From: a virus
IMG/VR virus record: IMGVR_UViG_3300033571_022897
Span: 1 to 64,000 of that record
Direction: 5' to 3' (one strand)
Length of the DNA: 64,000 nucleotides
The translations under genes were made by a program, and so were the position numbers. Positions 9,205 through 18,070 of the stretch are shown in pieces (the stretch's first letter is position 1; every line of letters starts with the position of its first letter). A model generated the notes under the pieces. The model did not search any database. It saw only the letters and a list, made by a program, of their open reading frames with translations, and was not told the DNA's origin.

Positions 9205-9690
9205 ATGCCTGTATTAGATCCTTCAGAAATAATGTTTACCGCGTTCGAACCCATAGTTCAGAACAGGTTCGTATTTTACATCGACGGTATTCCGTCCTTC
9301 ATCATAAAGAAGGCCGATGCCCCGGGCGTAGACCAGGGCGAAATCAAGATCGACCACATCAACGTATACCGTAAGATCAAAGGTAAGGCGATGTGGAGGG
9401 ATCTCGTACTGCAACTCTACAACCCCGTAACCCCTTCCGGCCAACAGGCTGTGATGGAATGGGTTCGCCTGCATCACGAATCCGTAACCGGTCGCGATGG
9501 CTACTCCGACTTCTACAAAAAGGACTGCAGCATGAATATTCTGGGTCCCGTCGGTGACATCGTTTCCGAGTGGATCGTTAAAGGCGCTTTCATTAAAGCT
9601 ACGAACTTCGGATCCTACGACTGGTCAAACACCGAGACATCCATCTTGGAATTAACTCTCGGCATGGATTACTGCATACTCAACTTCTAA
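9205..9690 (+). CDS. Tail tube protein (gp19-like)
   Basis: 161 residues. FVFYIDGIPSFIIKKADAPG near residues 22-41, HINVYRKIKGKAMWRDL, and the C-terminal GAFIKATNFGSYDW followed by LELTLGMDYCIL give the pattern of the T4 gp19 / phage tail tube family. Subunits stack as hexameric rings inside the sheath and form the DNA channel. The gene follows the sheath with its own promoter-like element and is closed by an intrinsic terminator, so it can be expressed at its own high level. Confidence 0.92.
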   Translation: MPVLDPSEIMFTAFEPIVQNRFVFYIDGIPSFIIKKADAPGVDQGEIKIDHINVYRKIKGKAMWRDLVLQLYNPVTPSGQQAVMEWVRLHHESVTGRDGYSDFYKKDCSMNILGPVGDIVSEWIVKGAFIKATNFGSYDWSNTETSILELTLGMDYCILNF

Positions 9691-9713
9691 AAGGGCGAGT
9701 TCGATTTTGCAAG

Positions 9714-9738
9714 AAACCCCTCTTTTGAGGGGTTTTTT
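9714..9738 (+). terminator. Intrinsic terminator after tail tube gene
   Basis: Stem AAACCCCTC / GAGGGGTTT with a TTTT loop, running into a T-rich tract. It lies 24 bases after the tube stop codon. Confidence 0.9.
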
Positions 9739-9763
9739 ATTGCGTAAAAGTGAAGTACGCATA

Positions 9764-9771
9764 TATTTATA
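9764..9771 (+). promoter_or_regulatory. TATTTATA promoter-like element
   Basis: In the context CATATATTTATAATTAAATAA; ends 12 bases before the ATG at 9784. It follows a terminator directly, which argues that it really restarts transcription. Confidence 0.6.
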
Positions 9772-9783
9772 ATTAAATAAGTC

Positions 9784-10740
9784 ATGACAGTCTATCATCT
9801 GGAAAACGTAAGTTATCTCAAAAAGACTTGGGATGTCGTATTTGCAGAGCTTGTTAAACACCTAAAAAACAAACACAGCGCAAAAGTAGTATACGATGGA
9901 AACACTCCAGATATAGAGCGTACTTTGTACATTCCTGAATTGAATTACCAAATGAAGGACTGTGAATTGGTTATATACGACGAACACAAGGACTCCTTCA
10001 AAGCCATAAGTTTCAGCGAACACAAGACAAACATTTGGAACGCTTTCGAAAAACGCAACAACAAGAACGATCTACTGCTAATAACCCAGTTCTACGATTG
10101 GTTTAATAAAGAGTGCGAAACTGGTGAATTCAAACACGATTTGTCTCACTGTAAATTCTCGGTAGGTTCTACAGTATTTTATCCTCTCTGGACAAATATA
10201 GACTACGAAGAAATATACAGTAGAAGAAAGGCCAAGAAACCAGAGGAGTTTGTGGATAAAATGTTCATGTTATTTGGTACCCACAGATCTGATCCTTTTG
10301 AATTGTCAAAGCGGGGATATCTAAACGAAATGGTGGGGTTTTTAGAACAACCGGAATACTTCGATGCTCTAATAAATCACAAAGTTGGTCTATCCATAGC
10401 CACAGTAGCAGATTTTTGTTATCGTGACATAGAATACATGGCAATAGGAATGCCTTACATACGAGTGGAATACATAAATGAGTTCGATCCCCCGTTGATT
10501 CCGAATTTTCACTACGTTTCTATAGACAGAGAGAAGAACGGATTACCCCATAATTCGGGTTTAGATAGGGAAGGCAGCGAAAAGCACGTAGAAGCCTATA
10601 TAAAAAGATTTTTAGAGGTGAAAGAAGACACCGCGTTTTTAGAATTTGTGGCTAATAACGCTAGGGAATACTACGTTAAGTACTGCAGTCCAAAAAATAG
10701 GATACCGCACTTGCTAAATCTTCTTAGAATCAGAGATTGA
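9784..10740 (+). CDS. Hypothetical protein, possibly a GT-B-like glycosyltransferase
   Basis: 318 residues with no family recognised with confidence. There is no signal peptide or membrane span. The C-terminal half has a pattern seen in GT-B-like sugar transferases: KVGLSIATVADFCYRDIEYMAIGMPYI (split here as KVGLSIATVADF and YMAIGMPYI, around 200-228), then an IERxxxVEAYIKRFL-like helix and an EYYVKYCSP ending. It stands alone between a terminator and the next promoter-like element, so it looks like an inserted single-gene unit in the tail module. Glycosyltransferase function is a weak inference. Confidence 0.45.
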   Translation: MTVYHLENVSYLKKTWDVVFAELVKHLKNKHSAKVVYDGNTPDIERTLYIPELNYQMKDCELVIYDEHKDSFKAISFSEHKTNIWNAFEKRNNKNDLLLITQFYDWFNKECETGEFKHDLSHCKFSVGSTVFYPLWTNIDYEEIYSRRKAKKPEEFVDKMFMLFGTHRSDPFELSKRGYLNEMVGFLEQPEYFDALINHKVGLSIATVADFCYRDIEYMAIGMPYIRVEYINEFDPPLIPNFHYVSIDREKNGLPHNSGLDREGSEKHVEAYIKRFLEVKEDTAFLEFVANNAREYYVKYCSPKNRIPHLLNLLRIRD

Positions 10741-10756
10741 AAATTTCACATACATA

Positions 10757-10764
10757 TATTTATA
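10757..10764 (+). promoter_or_regulatory. TATTTATA promoter-like element
   Basis: In the context ACATATATTTATAATAAAC; ends 16 bases before the ATG at 10781. Confidence 0.5.
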
Positions 10765-10780
10765 ATAAACAAAACCATTT

Positions 10781-11545
10781 ATGTCAGACAAAAAATACGC
10801 AGTTCCAACAGAAATTATTGACCTACCTTCAAAGGGTGTGTTGTATTCGCCTTTAAATCCGTTGTGTTCGGGTTCGGTCGAAATGAAATACATGACCGCC
10901 AAAGAGGAAGACATCCTAACGAACGTTAACCTACTTAGACAGGGGTTAGCCATAGAAACGGTGTTGAAATCGCTCATAGTCACAAAGATAAACTACGACG
11001 AATTGATCATTGGCGACAGAAACGCGCTGTTAGTCGCGGCACGCATCCTCGCTTACGGTAAGGACTACGCTTTCGAATACGTAAATCCCAATACTAACGA
11101 AAAAGAGTTGGTTACGGTGGATCTGTCAGAACTAAAATACAAAGAGATCGACTTTGACAAACTCAACGACAAGAACGAGTTCACATTCAAGTTGCCAAAA
11201 ACGGACAATGTGGTTACCTATAAGATTTTGACCGTGGCCGACGATAAGGCGATAGAACGTGAAGCAAAGAGCATGAAGAAAGCCCTCAACACAGACGTGG
11301 GTATGATGAGTTTAAGGCTCAAGAAGCAGATAACTTCCGTAAACGGTGACAGCTCAGAGAAAGCCATTCGTGAATTCGTTGACGGTGGGCACCTTCTAGC
11401 TATGGATTCCAGAGCCTTAAGAACTGACATGACAAGAAACACACCGGACATCGATATGACATCGCTGGTGACTCTCAGGGACGGTTCTGACCTAAACGTC
11501 GATATTCCTATTACTGCAGAATTCTTCTTCCCAGGTACTGAATAA
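10781..11545 (+). CDS. Baseplate hub assembly protein, T4 gp26-like
   Basis: 254 residues. The N-terminus carries the signature of the T4 baseplate family: IIDLPSKGVLYSPLNPL, then VEMKYMTAKEEDILTNVNL and LKSLIVTKINYDELIIGDR, followed by an acidic beta region and a helical C-terminus. Homologues act in baseplate hub assembly or as tail assembly chaperones. The position just before a small accessory protein and the tape measure gene fits either role. The next gene begins 9 bases after its stop, with no frame overlap. Confidence 0.7.
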   Translation: MSDKKYAVPTEIIDLPSKGVLYSPLNPLCSGSVEMKYMTAKEEDILTNVNLLRQGLAIETVLKSLIVTKINYDELIIGDRNALLVAARILAYGKDYAFEYVNPNTNEKELVTVDLSELKYKEIDFDKLNDKNEFTFKLPKTDNVVTYKILTVADDKAIEREAKSMKKALNTDVGMMSLRLKKQITSVNGDSSEKAIREFVDGGHLLAMDSRALRTDMTRNTPDIDMTSLVTLRDGSDLNVDIPITAEFFFPGTE

Positions 11546-11554
11546 ACAGCACCC

Positions 11555-11899
11555 ATGAAGGGCTTTTCCTATTATACCAGTCCACTGTTTCCTGGACCGG
11601 AATACAGAGCCGTGTTCATGAACGAGTGTTTTGAACTTGTTTACCACGGTCAGGGAGGTTTCACTTGGTACGATGTATGGAATATGCCGGTGAAGCACAG
11701 GAAGTTCAATCTAAAGAAGATACAGGAATTCTTAGACAAGGTACAAGAGGAACGAGACGGAAAGAACCAGAAGCTCACTGAAAGGAGCGATTTTTCAAAA
11801 TTGATTCCCCAAGAGGTTGCTAAAGCTGCGCAAAAGAGGCAACAAGACCGGGAATATATAGCTAAAGCGGGATCAAAAACCTCAACCAAAAAGCCTTAA
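11555..11899 (+). CDS. Small tail assembly protein (chaperone-like)
   Basis: 114 residues. The core reads FELVYHGQGGFTWYDVWNMP then KHRKFNLKKIQEFL, followed by a charged helical tail. Short proteins with an aromatic W-x-DV-x-MP core that lie between the gp26-like gene and the tape measure are common in T4-like and related myoviruses. They are thought to help hub or tape-measure assembly (gp51- or chaperone-like). No programmed frameshift joins it to the upstream gene: there is a clean TAA and a separate ATG. The function is inferred from position and the short motif. Confidence 0.5.
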   Translation: MKGFSYYTSPLFPGPEYRAVFMNECFELVYHGQGGFTWYDVWNMPVKHRKFNLKKIQEFLDKVQEERDGKNQKLTERSDFSKLIPQEVAKAAQKRQQDREYIAKAGSKTSTKKP

Positions 11900-11906
11900 A
11901 GCGTCA

Positions 11907-11914
11907 TATTTATT
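11907..11914 (+). promoter_or_regulatory. TATTTATT promoter-like element before tape measure
   Basis: In the context CATATTTATTTG; ends 19 bases before the GTG start at 11934. Confidence 0.45.
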
Positions 11915-11933
11915 TGTATAACGCAAATTTTCC

Positions 11934-14900
11934 GTGGCAGTAGACAACGAAAAACCCGAACAACCGAAATCAGCGGCGGCACCTTCCCAAAAGGAGGATG
12001 CTCAAGATTTTTTAAAAGTTTTCAAGGAACGATTAGGAATCGAACGCTCAATTCGTGACGAGGCCAAGTACAGTATACAAAACCTAGAAAAACAACTCCA
12101 AACAATACAGAAACAAAATGCCAAGTTAGAAAGTCAGAATCGTGATACGATAAACATAAAGACTATAAATTCCGAGATTCTAAGGAATAAACAGGATTTA
12201 TACGTTACTACTGCAAAGATAGCTGATAAAGAGAAAGAGGTACTTAAAGGCGATCCTAAAAAGATTGAGGCATTTAAACAGCAAATGCAGGAACATGAAA
12301 AGCTAAAAAAAGCGGAAAAAAAGGCAGAAGACGAACTTAGAGAATCCGCAATAAAAGTAGAATCAGAAAAAAAGAAGTTAGGTGCAGCAGGCGCTGCTCA
12401 AGCAGAAAAAACGTTCTCTAAACAAAAACAATTAACACAGGATCTAGCTTTTGCTGAGAGCGAAGCCAAAAGAAAGATAGAACTCGCAGATCAAAATCGA
12501 ACGAAGGATATAGAGGCCACTGAAAAAGAGATGGCCTCGAAAAAAACAGATCTGCAAAAGAAAGTGCACCAAGATGGAGTAAAATTAGCGTCACTAGATA
12601 GATTACTAGATAATAAGAACCTGTCAGAGCAAAAAAGAGAAAAATTAGAAAGACAGAAATACGAGATAGAGAGTAACAAAAAACAAAGCGAAAACGAACT
12701 ATCCCTAATAGACGAAACAAAGAAAAAGCGTCTAGACGCGTTTGAAGCAATACGAGCAAGAGAAGTAGAAGACGCACAATCCACCCTACAAACAACACAG
12801 AAGAACATAGCCGAAGAACAAAAGTTACTTCAAGAAAATTTAACTGACGGAGAAAAAGCATACCAACAATCGTTAGAAACGATGGATGCGAAGCAGCAAC
12901 AGCTTGATATCGCGAAGGACCAGTCACAGTTGAATTTAGATTCCATGGATGAAGAGGCTTTGACTCTTGCTGCGCTACAAAAACAAAAAGACGTAGAAGA
13001 AGCTCAGTTAGCAATTAACGAGAAGAGAAAACAACAAGAAGTTGAAGTCAGTGATACACTGGGTCTTACGGGAACATTAGCTCAAAAATTCACTGAAAAA
13101 CTTGGAGTCGGAGAAGGCGTTTACAACGCAATGACCGAAAAGGCCCGTCAACTTGTAGAAGAGCAAGAAAAGAGCGGTAAAAAAATGGGACTCCTATCCA
13201 GCAGGTGGGAGGTTCTTAAAGCTGGTATCAAGGCCGCGGGTCAAAATCTTAGAGACATGTGGAACGATCCCGTAGCAAGAGCTGCTATATTGGCAGGGAT
13301 ATTGAAGACCGCGTGGAACGGACTGCGCGCAGGATTCGATAAAGTCGGAGCTGCGGCTGCCGGCGCAGGAAACATGTTGAAGAAGATGTCTTCGGACTCA
13401 GCTTCAGTGTTCTCAGACCTAGCGAAACCCGCTTTGGACATAGTAAGTAAGATACCGATGGTGGGTGGATTGATATCGGGAGTTTTAAGCGGTATCATAG
13501 CGGTAGTCGACATGGTCACGGGCATGAACGATGCCCTGATAAAGACGGGAAGGACTCTCGGAATGACCTACGAACAGACTAAAGCGTTAAACCATCAATT
13601 CCAAAACTTTTCGGCTTCCTCTGGGGACATATTCAATAACTCCAAAAAACTTTTAGAGAGCTACGGAGAAATTTCTAAAGAGTTGGGAGTTATAACAACT
13701 CTGTCTAACCAAGATCTCACTACAAACATAAAACTAAGAGATCTAGCGGGATTGGACGTCCAGACCCGTACGAAGTTGATGACCATCGCAAAGACGTCTG
13801 GAAAGGATGTACAAACGCTGACTTCCAACATACTTGCTCAAACAACGGCTCTTCAAAAACAGACGGGAATACAACTGAACAATCAAAAAGTTCTAGCTGA
13901 AGTGACAAAACTGTCAGGCGTTCTAGGGTTACAGTTCTCAAAGTTCCCAGAGAAGATAACCGCTGCATACGTACAGATGAAGGCTTTGGGAATGGAACTC
14001 ACTTCTCTTGATCAAAAAGCCGACGGATTCTTAAATTTCCAAGACAGTATACAAAAAGAATTCGAAGCACAGTTGTTGACAGGAAAGGATCTCAATCTCA
14101 TGAAGGTTCGTGAGTTGATGTTGAACAACAAGATAGCGGATGCAGGACTTTTAATTGCCAAACAAGTGGGAAGCTCGAAAGACTTCCTAAAGATGAATAG
14201 GTTGGAAGCGCAGTCGTACGCCGCAGCCATGGAAATGACTAGAGACGAAGTCGCTAACATGCTTAGAGATCAAGAGGCCATGGCGGCTTTTGGAGCTAAT
14301 AGTACTAAGGAAGTGCAAAAACAGGTCGAATTGTTAAGACAACAGGGTAAAGAACACGAAGCTATTGCCAAATTAGGAAGTAGAGAGGCTTACGATGCTA
14401 TGACTAAGGCCACTTTACAAGAAAAGATCGCTGCATTCATAGAGAAGATAAAACAGTCTCTTGCCGATTTCGTAGAGAGAACGGGATTGATCGAAAAAAT
14501 CGAAAAGATGTTCAAGTGGTTGGAAGATCCTTCGAAGATAAGAGGTGTGATATTCGCTGTTAGAGACGCGTTCGCTGGCATAGTAGATATCATGATGTCC
14601 GTAGTAGGCGGAATAATGACTGCTCTTAGTAAGTGGCCATTTAACGCAGTTAGTTCTGACGAACTTTTTAAGTTCAGAGATATGCAAAAATCCATATCTA
14701 AAAACATTCGTAGCGTTGGAACTGAAGCTTTACAAGACGCAGGACAAGAACAAAAAGGAAAAGACCCAAATAAAAAAGAATTTGCTTTAGGCGGATACAC
14801 TGGAGACGGACCTAAAAATAAGATAGCTGGTTTGGTTCACGCTCAAGAGTACGTTGTAAACGCTGATCAGTTAGAAAAATTGGGAGGAGTGGTGAACTTC

Positions 14901-15341
14901 CAAAAAACTCTTAGTGAATTGTTAATGTTAAAAGGAAAACAAGAGTTTGAAAAATCTGAAAAATTAACTCAAACAAGCATCATACCGCAAGGAGATAAAG
15001 CGGCAGATAGATCAGTTCAACCAACAACCCAAAGCATTCAAAGGGTGCCACAACAGACGCCCGTTCAAATGCCGGCTGATGCTACACTGAAAATAGGCGA
15101 AATACTGGCCAAAGCAACCAACCAAAACAATCAACCCAAAGTAGATGTAAGTTCAATAGGGGAGATTGTAAAAACTGCGCTTGAAGGAGTTAAGACCGCA
15201 ATAGCGAACAACAACGGCAGAATGCCAGAGGTTGTCATCAACTTGGATGGAGCGCCTTTGGCCAAAGCCACCGGTGATAATTTCCAAAAAAGAGGTTTCT
15301 CATCTACTAGTACAAGCCCCTTATTTTTACAGGGCGTATAA
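11934..15341 (+). CDS. Tail tape measure protein
   Basis: 1135 residues from GTG; the first in-frame ATG lies far inside the coiled coil. Residues 20-390 are a very long Lys/Glu/Gln-rich coiled coil. Hydrophobic segments follow near 503-528 and 880-897, typical of tape measures that insert into the host membrane. Near 966-985 comes GLVHAQEYVVNADQLEKLGG, a motif widely seen near the C-terminus of tape measure proteins. It sets tail length and takes part in DNA ejection. It is the largest gene between the gp26-like gene and the baseplate genes, as expected. Confidence 0.88.
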   Translation: MAVDNEKPEQPKSAAAPSQKEDAQDFLKVFKERLGIERSIRDEAKYSIQNLEKQLQTIQKQNAKLESQNRDTINIKTINSEILRNKQDLYVTTAKIADKEKEVLKGDPKKIEAFKQQMQEHEKLKKAEKKAEDELRESAIKVESEKKKLGAAGAAQAEKTFSKQKQLTQDLAFAESEAKRKIELADQNRTKDIEATEKEMASKKTDLQKKVHQDGVKLASLDRLLDNKNLSEQKREKLERQKYEIESNKKQSENELSLIDETKKKRLDAFEAIRAREVEDAQSTLQTTQKNIAEEQKLLQENLTDGEKAYQQSLETMDAKQQQLDIAKDQSQLNLDSMDEEALTLAALQKQKDVEEAQLAINEKRKQQEVEVSDTLGLTGTLAQKFTEKLGVGEGVYNAMTEKARQLVEEQEKSGKKMGLLSSRWEVLKAGIKAAGQNLRDMWNDPVARAAILAGILKTAWNGLRAGFDKVGAAAAGAGNMLKKMSSDSASVFSDLAKPALDIVSKIPMVGGLISGVLSGIIAVVDMVTGMNDALIKTGRTLGMTYEQTKALNHQFQNFSASSGDIFNNSKKLLESYGEISKELGVITTLSNQDLTTNIKLRDLAGLDVQTRTKLMTIAKTSGKDVQTLTSNILAQTTALQKQTGIQLNNQKVLAEVTKLSGVLGLQFSKFPEKITAAYVQMKALGMELTSLDQKADGFLNFQDSIQKEFEAQLLTGKDLNLMKVRELMLNNKIADAGLLIAKQVGSSKDFLKMNRLEAQSYAAAMEMTRDEVANMLRDQEAMAAFGANSTKEVQKQVELLRQQGKEHEAIAKLGSREAYDAMTKATLQEKIAAFIEKIKQSLADFVERTGLIEKIEKMFKWLEDPSKIRGVIFAVRDAFAGIVDIMMSVVGGIMTALSKWPFNAVSSDELFKFRDMQKSISKNIRSVGTEALQDAGQEQKGKDPNKKEFALGGYTGDGPKNKIAGLVHAQEYVVNADQLEKLGGVVNFQKTLSELLMLKGKQEFEKSEKLTQTSIIPQGDKAADRSVQPTTQSIQRVPQQTPVQMPADATLKIGEILAKATNQNNQPKVDVSSIGEIVKTALEGVKTAIANNNGRMPEVVINLDGAPLAKATGDNFQKRGFSSTSTSPLFLQGV

Positions 15342-15351
15342 AAATTAAAGC

Positions 15352-17730
15352 ATGGGAATATTTCAAAAATACATACAGGGAGATAAAACAAAATTAGGTG
15401 TACCGCCGAGTACGACTTCCCCGTCGTACGAACCCAAAGAGCTCAAAGATTGGAAAACCGATCTTAGGTATTTAAGGTTCGAACTAGACAGAAAAGACGG
15501 GGCGTCTTCCAACCAACCGTACGCCCAGTTCCCTGTACCTGGACCCTATCCGACTAAACTCAATAAAATTCCCACGATCAGTTTGACTGGGGCTACCACA
15601 TATCTTGATCAAGTCAATCAAAACACTTTTTTAAGCGGATACAGGTCCAATTTTAACTTAAGAAAAACTTTCATAGACCTATACAACGCCAACGCTGGTC
15701 CTGACTTTCCGATTAGGGGAGGGGGAAGTTACGACGTAGGCGCTCAATTTACGACGCTGTCGGGTCAAATAGACAGACAAAGAATATCTAGCTTCCTCTA
15801 TGATTTGAATTCTCCAAAGGGAAAGTTATTCATAGACAAGCAGAAGAAACTACAGTTCTCAAACCCGAACATAGAGACAGGCGAGGGCATAGTCATACCC
15901 CCGTCAAGTCAGGACAAGACTAGTTTAAAAAGCCGTTTAGGCGCTCTATTGAACAACGGAGATTTTCCAGCTTTCCAAAAAAACACTAGAGTTTACAACG
16001 AAAATAACACGCTGCTTCAAGTCGCGGGAATGGGAACCGGGCAACACGCTCTTAGAGCGGGATTTTCTCCATTCGATTTGGGACAGGACTTCTACGAGAA
16101 GACCGTGGGAATGCAACTTTTCATGGATCTTAAAACGGCTGTGTCATCGAATAGACTGACAGTGTTGTACCAATACAAACTCGCTAACGGTAATCCGATA
16201 GTAAGCACATCGAGTCAAGACGGATTAAAATCCTCCTCAAAATCGTTATCTACAGTAAATAAACTGGGAATATCGATGAACAATCTGATACTCTTCGATT
16301 ATCCAGGAGGTCCCAATTCCGCTTACGGCATAGGTTTTACTACCATTAGACGTTTTACGAATACGAGTCCCGTGTTTGATAAACCTAACGGAGAAACCAC
16401 ATTCGTAGGAACACCAGTTACTAGAGTTAGAACGGGTTTGGCCATGAGTTACGAAGCGATATCAAAACAAACTATAAACTCTACAAATTCTCCGGGTCTT
16501 CCTAGAGTCACTGATATACAAGATTTTAAGGAAGCTCAAGATCCTATTTATAAAATCAGGGATAGGGAAACTCTGTATTACGGGCCTGGTCAAACGGACA
16601 ATATCGGAGAAAACGAAGCCGTAGAATTAAAGTCAGGAGATAATCCATGGGTAAATACGGAAGATGCAGCCAGCGGCACAGTTACTCGTAAGAAAGCTGC
16701 AAACGATCAAATAAAGTTCGGATTTGAATGCATAAATTACGATGGAAAGAATAATATATTTTTACAATTCAGAGCATTTTTAACAAACGGATTACAAGAC
16801 AACCATCAAGCTTCATGGAGCAATTTCAAATACTCGGGTAGGGGCGAAGATTTTTATACGTACAACGGTTTTAGTAGGAACGTAACTTTCGGTTTTAAAG
16901 TTTTAGTAGAAAACCCAGAATACCTATTGACTACCTACAGAAAATTAAACTACCTTGTTTCGCAGGTGTATCCAGACTACTCGCCTACTACGAACATTAT
17001 GAGAGCTCCAATAGTTAGATTGACCGTAGGAGATTACCTATACAGAGTACCTGGAATAATGACTAACGTGAACATAACGGTGGATCAAGCCGCAAGTTGG
17101 ACAAACCCAGGAATAGATCCAGGCATAATTGATAGGTGGGAAAATGAAGAGGGCAATAAAACATACCAATACGAATCAGCTGCTCAGATGCCCCAATACG
17201 TGAGCGTTCAGATCACATTCAATCCTATACTCGATGTAATTCCTCAAAGATCTAAACCTGGTCAATTGACGCCTTTATTTATGAATATAGGTGAAGGTTA
17301 CGATAAAAAGGAATTGACTCCTAAAAGTTCTAATAGTTCTGAGGAGACTGTAAATTGGCAAGATCGCAAGGGAGATTTGACAGGTCAAGAGCAATTGGAT
17401 ATATTGCAGGGCGTTAAAAGGGATAGAAGACGAGCTAAACGCGTAGAAAATCGCGCTGATGCCCAAGCAAATAGACAACAAAGAAGATCTGAGAGAGCTG
17501 GTAGAAGAGACAATAGAGAAGATGATCGTCTAATGGGAAATAGCGTACTTAGTCAAGAGGATGCTGACAAGCGAATAAAGCTAGGAGAAAGACTACTAAA
17601 TGCTCAGATTAGAAAAACAAAGAAATTCCAAGATCGACAAGATAAAAAATTGTTCAAAAGTCTAAAATCAGACGACAAAATAATTACTCCCGATCAAGGA
17701 TACAAACCTTGGATGTATCAAAATTATTAA
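15352..17730 (+). CDS. Large baseplate/tail structural protein with basic C-terminal tail
   Basis: 792 residues, starting 10 bases after the tape measure. The body is beta-rich and Asn/Ser/Thr/Gly-rich, as in structural proteins (FGFECINYDGKNNIFLQF; NPEYLLTTYRKLNYLVSQVYPDY; YLYRVPGIMTNVNITV). The last section from about 675 is an Arg/Gln/Asp-rich helix (DRRRAKRVENRADAQANRQQ), which is unusual for a baseplate protein and may contact nucleic acid or another tail protein. The location between the tape measure and gp53/LysM-like genes implies a hub or wedge component. No specific family is recognised. Confidence 0.6.
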   Translation: MGIFQKYIQGDKTKLGVPPSTTSPSYEPKELKDWKTDLRYLRFELDRKDGASSNQPYAQFPVPGPYPTKLNKIPTISLTGATTYLDQVNQNTFLSGYRSNFNLRKTFIDLYNANAGPDFPIRGGGSYDVGAQFTTLSGQIDRQRISSFLYDLNSPKGKLFIDKQKKLQFSNPNIETGEGIVIPPSSQDKTSLKSRLGALLNNGDFPAFQKNTRVYNENNTLLQVAGMGTGQHALRAGFSPFDLGQDFYEKTVGMQLFMDLKTAVSSNRLTVLYQYKLANGNPIVSTSSQDGLKSSSKSLSTVNKLGISMNNLILFDYPGGPNSAYGIGFTTIRRFTNTSPVFDKPNGETTFVGTPVTRVRTGLAMSYEAISKQTINSTNSPGLPRVTDIQDFKEAQDPIYKIRDRETLYYGPGQTDNIGENEAVELKSGDNPWVNTEDAASGTVTRKKAANDQIKFGFECINYDGKNNIFLQFRAFLTNGLQDNHQASWSNFKYSGRGEDFYTYNGFSRNVTFGFKVLVENPEYLLTTYRKLNYLVSQVYPDYSPTTNIMRAPIVRLTVGDYLYRVPGIMTNVNITVDQAASWTNPGIDPGIIDRWENEEGNKTYQYESAAQMPQYVSVQITFNPILDVIPQRSKPGQLTPLFMNIGEGYDKKELTPKSSNSSEETVNWQDRKGDLTGQEQLDILQGVKRDRRRAKRVENRADAQANRQQRRSERAGRRDNREDDRLMGNSVLSQEDADKRIKLGERLLNAQIRKTKKFQDRQDKKLFKSLKSDDKIITPDQGYKPWMYQNY

Positions 17731-17742
17731 CAAATCATACAG

Positions 17743-18066
17743 ATGCCGTATAGATACGATATATCACCTATAAAAAAGATAACCGATTCCACGTCTAAGA
17801 ATTTTGGGGAGAGGTACTACGCGAACAACGTGTACCCCGACATACCGCTTAGCGACGGAGATGTGTACGTCGTGACGACTTACGGAGATCGTTTGGATCT
17901 CCTTGCTCACGACTACTACGGAGATTCTTCGATGTGGTGGATAATAGCTTCGGCGAATTCCCTCCCCGGGGATTCTATGTATCCCCCGATGGGAGAACAG
18001 ATAAGGATACCTGCGAGTCCTATGCAAGATTACATGTCGTACAAAGAGTTCAACATAAGAAGGTAA
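17743..18066 (+). CDS. Baseplate wedge protein, gp53/LysM-like
   Basis: 107 residues. The core VYVVTTYGDRLDLLAHDYYG, then SMWWIIASANSLPGDSMYPP and GEQIRIP (residues about 40-90), is a LysM-type fold with the WW and IR-IP landmarks used by T4 gp53 and the related tail-X proteins. In T4, gp53 bridges baseplate wedges. It lies 12 bases after the preceding structural gene and 4 bases before the next start. Confidence 0.8.
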   Translation: MPYRYDISPIKKITDSTSKNFGERYYANNVYPDIPLSDGDVYVVTTYGDRLDLLAHDYYGDSSMWWIIASANSLPGDSMYPPMGEQIRIPASPMQDYMSYKEFNIRR

Positions 18067-18070
18067 AACT

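Noticed and set aside
10781-11899. Programmed frameshift linking the gp26-like and the 114-residue gene
   Set aside because: Tail chaperone pairs are often made by frameshift, but here the first gene ends in a clean TAA and the second has its own ATG 9 bases later; no slippery heptamer was seen at the junction.
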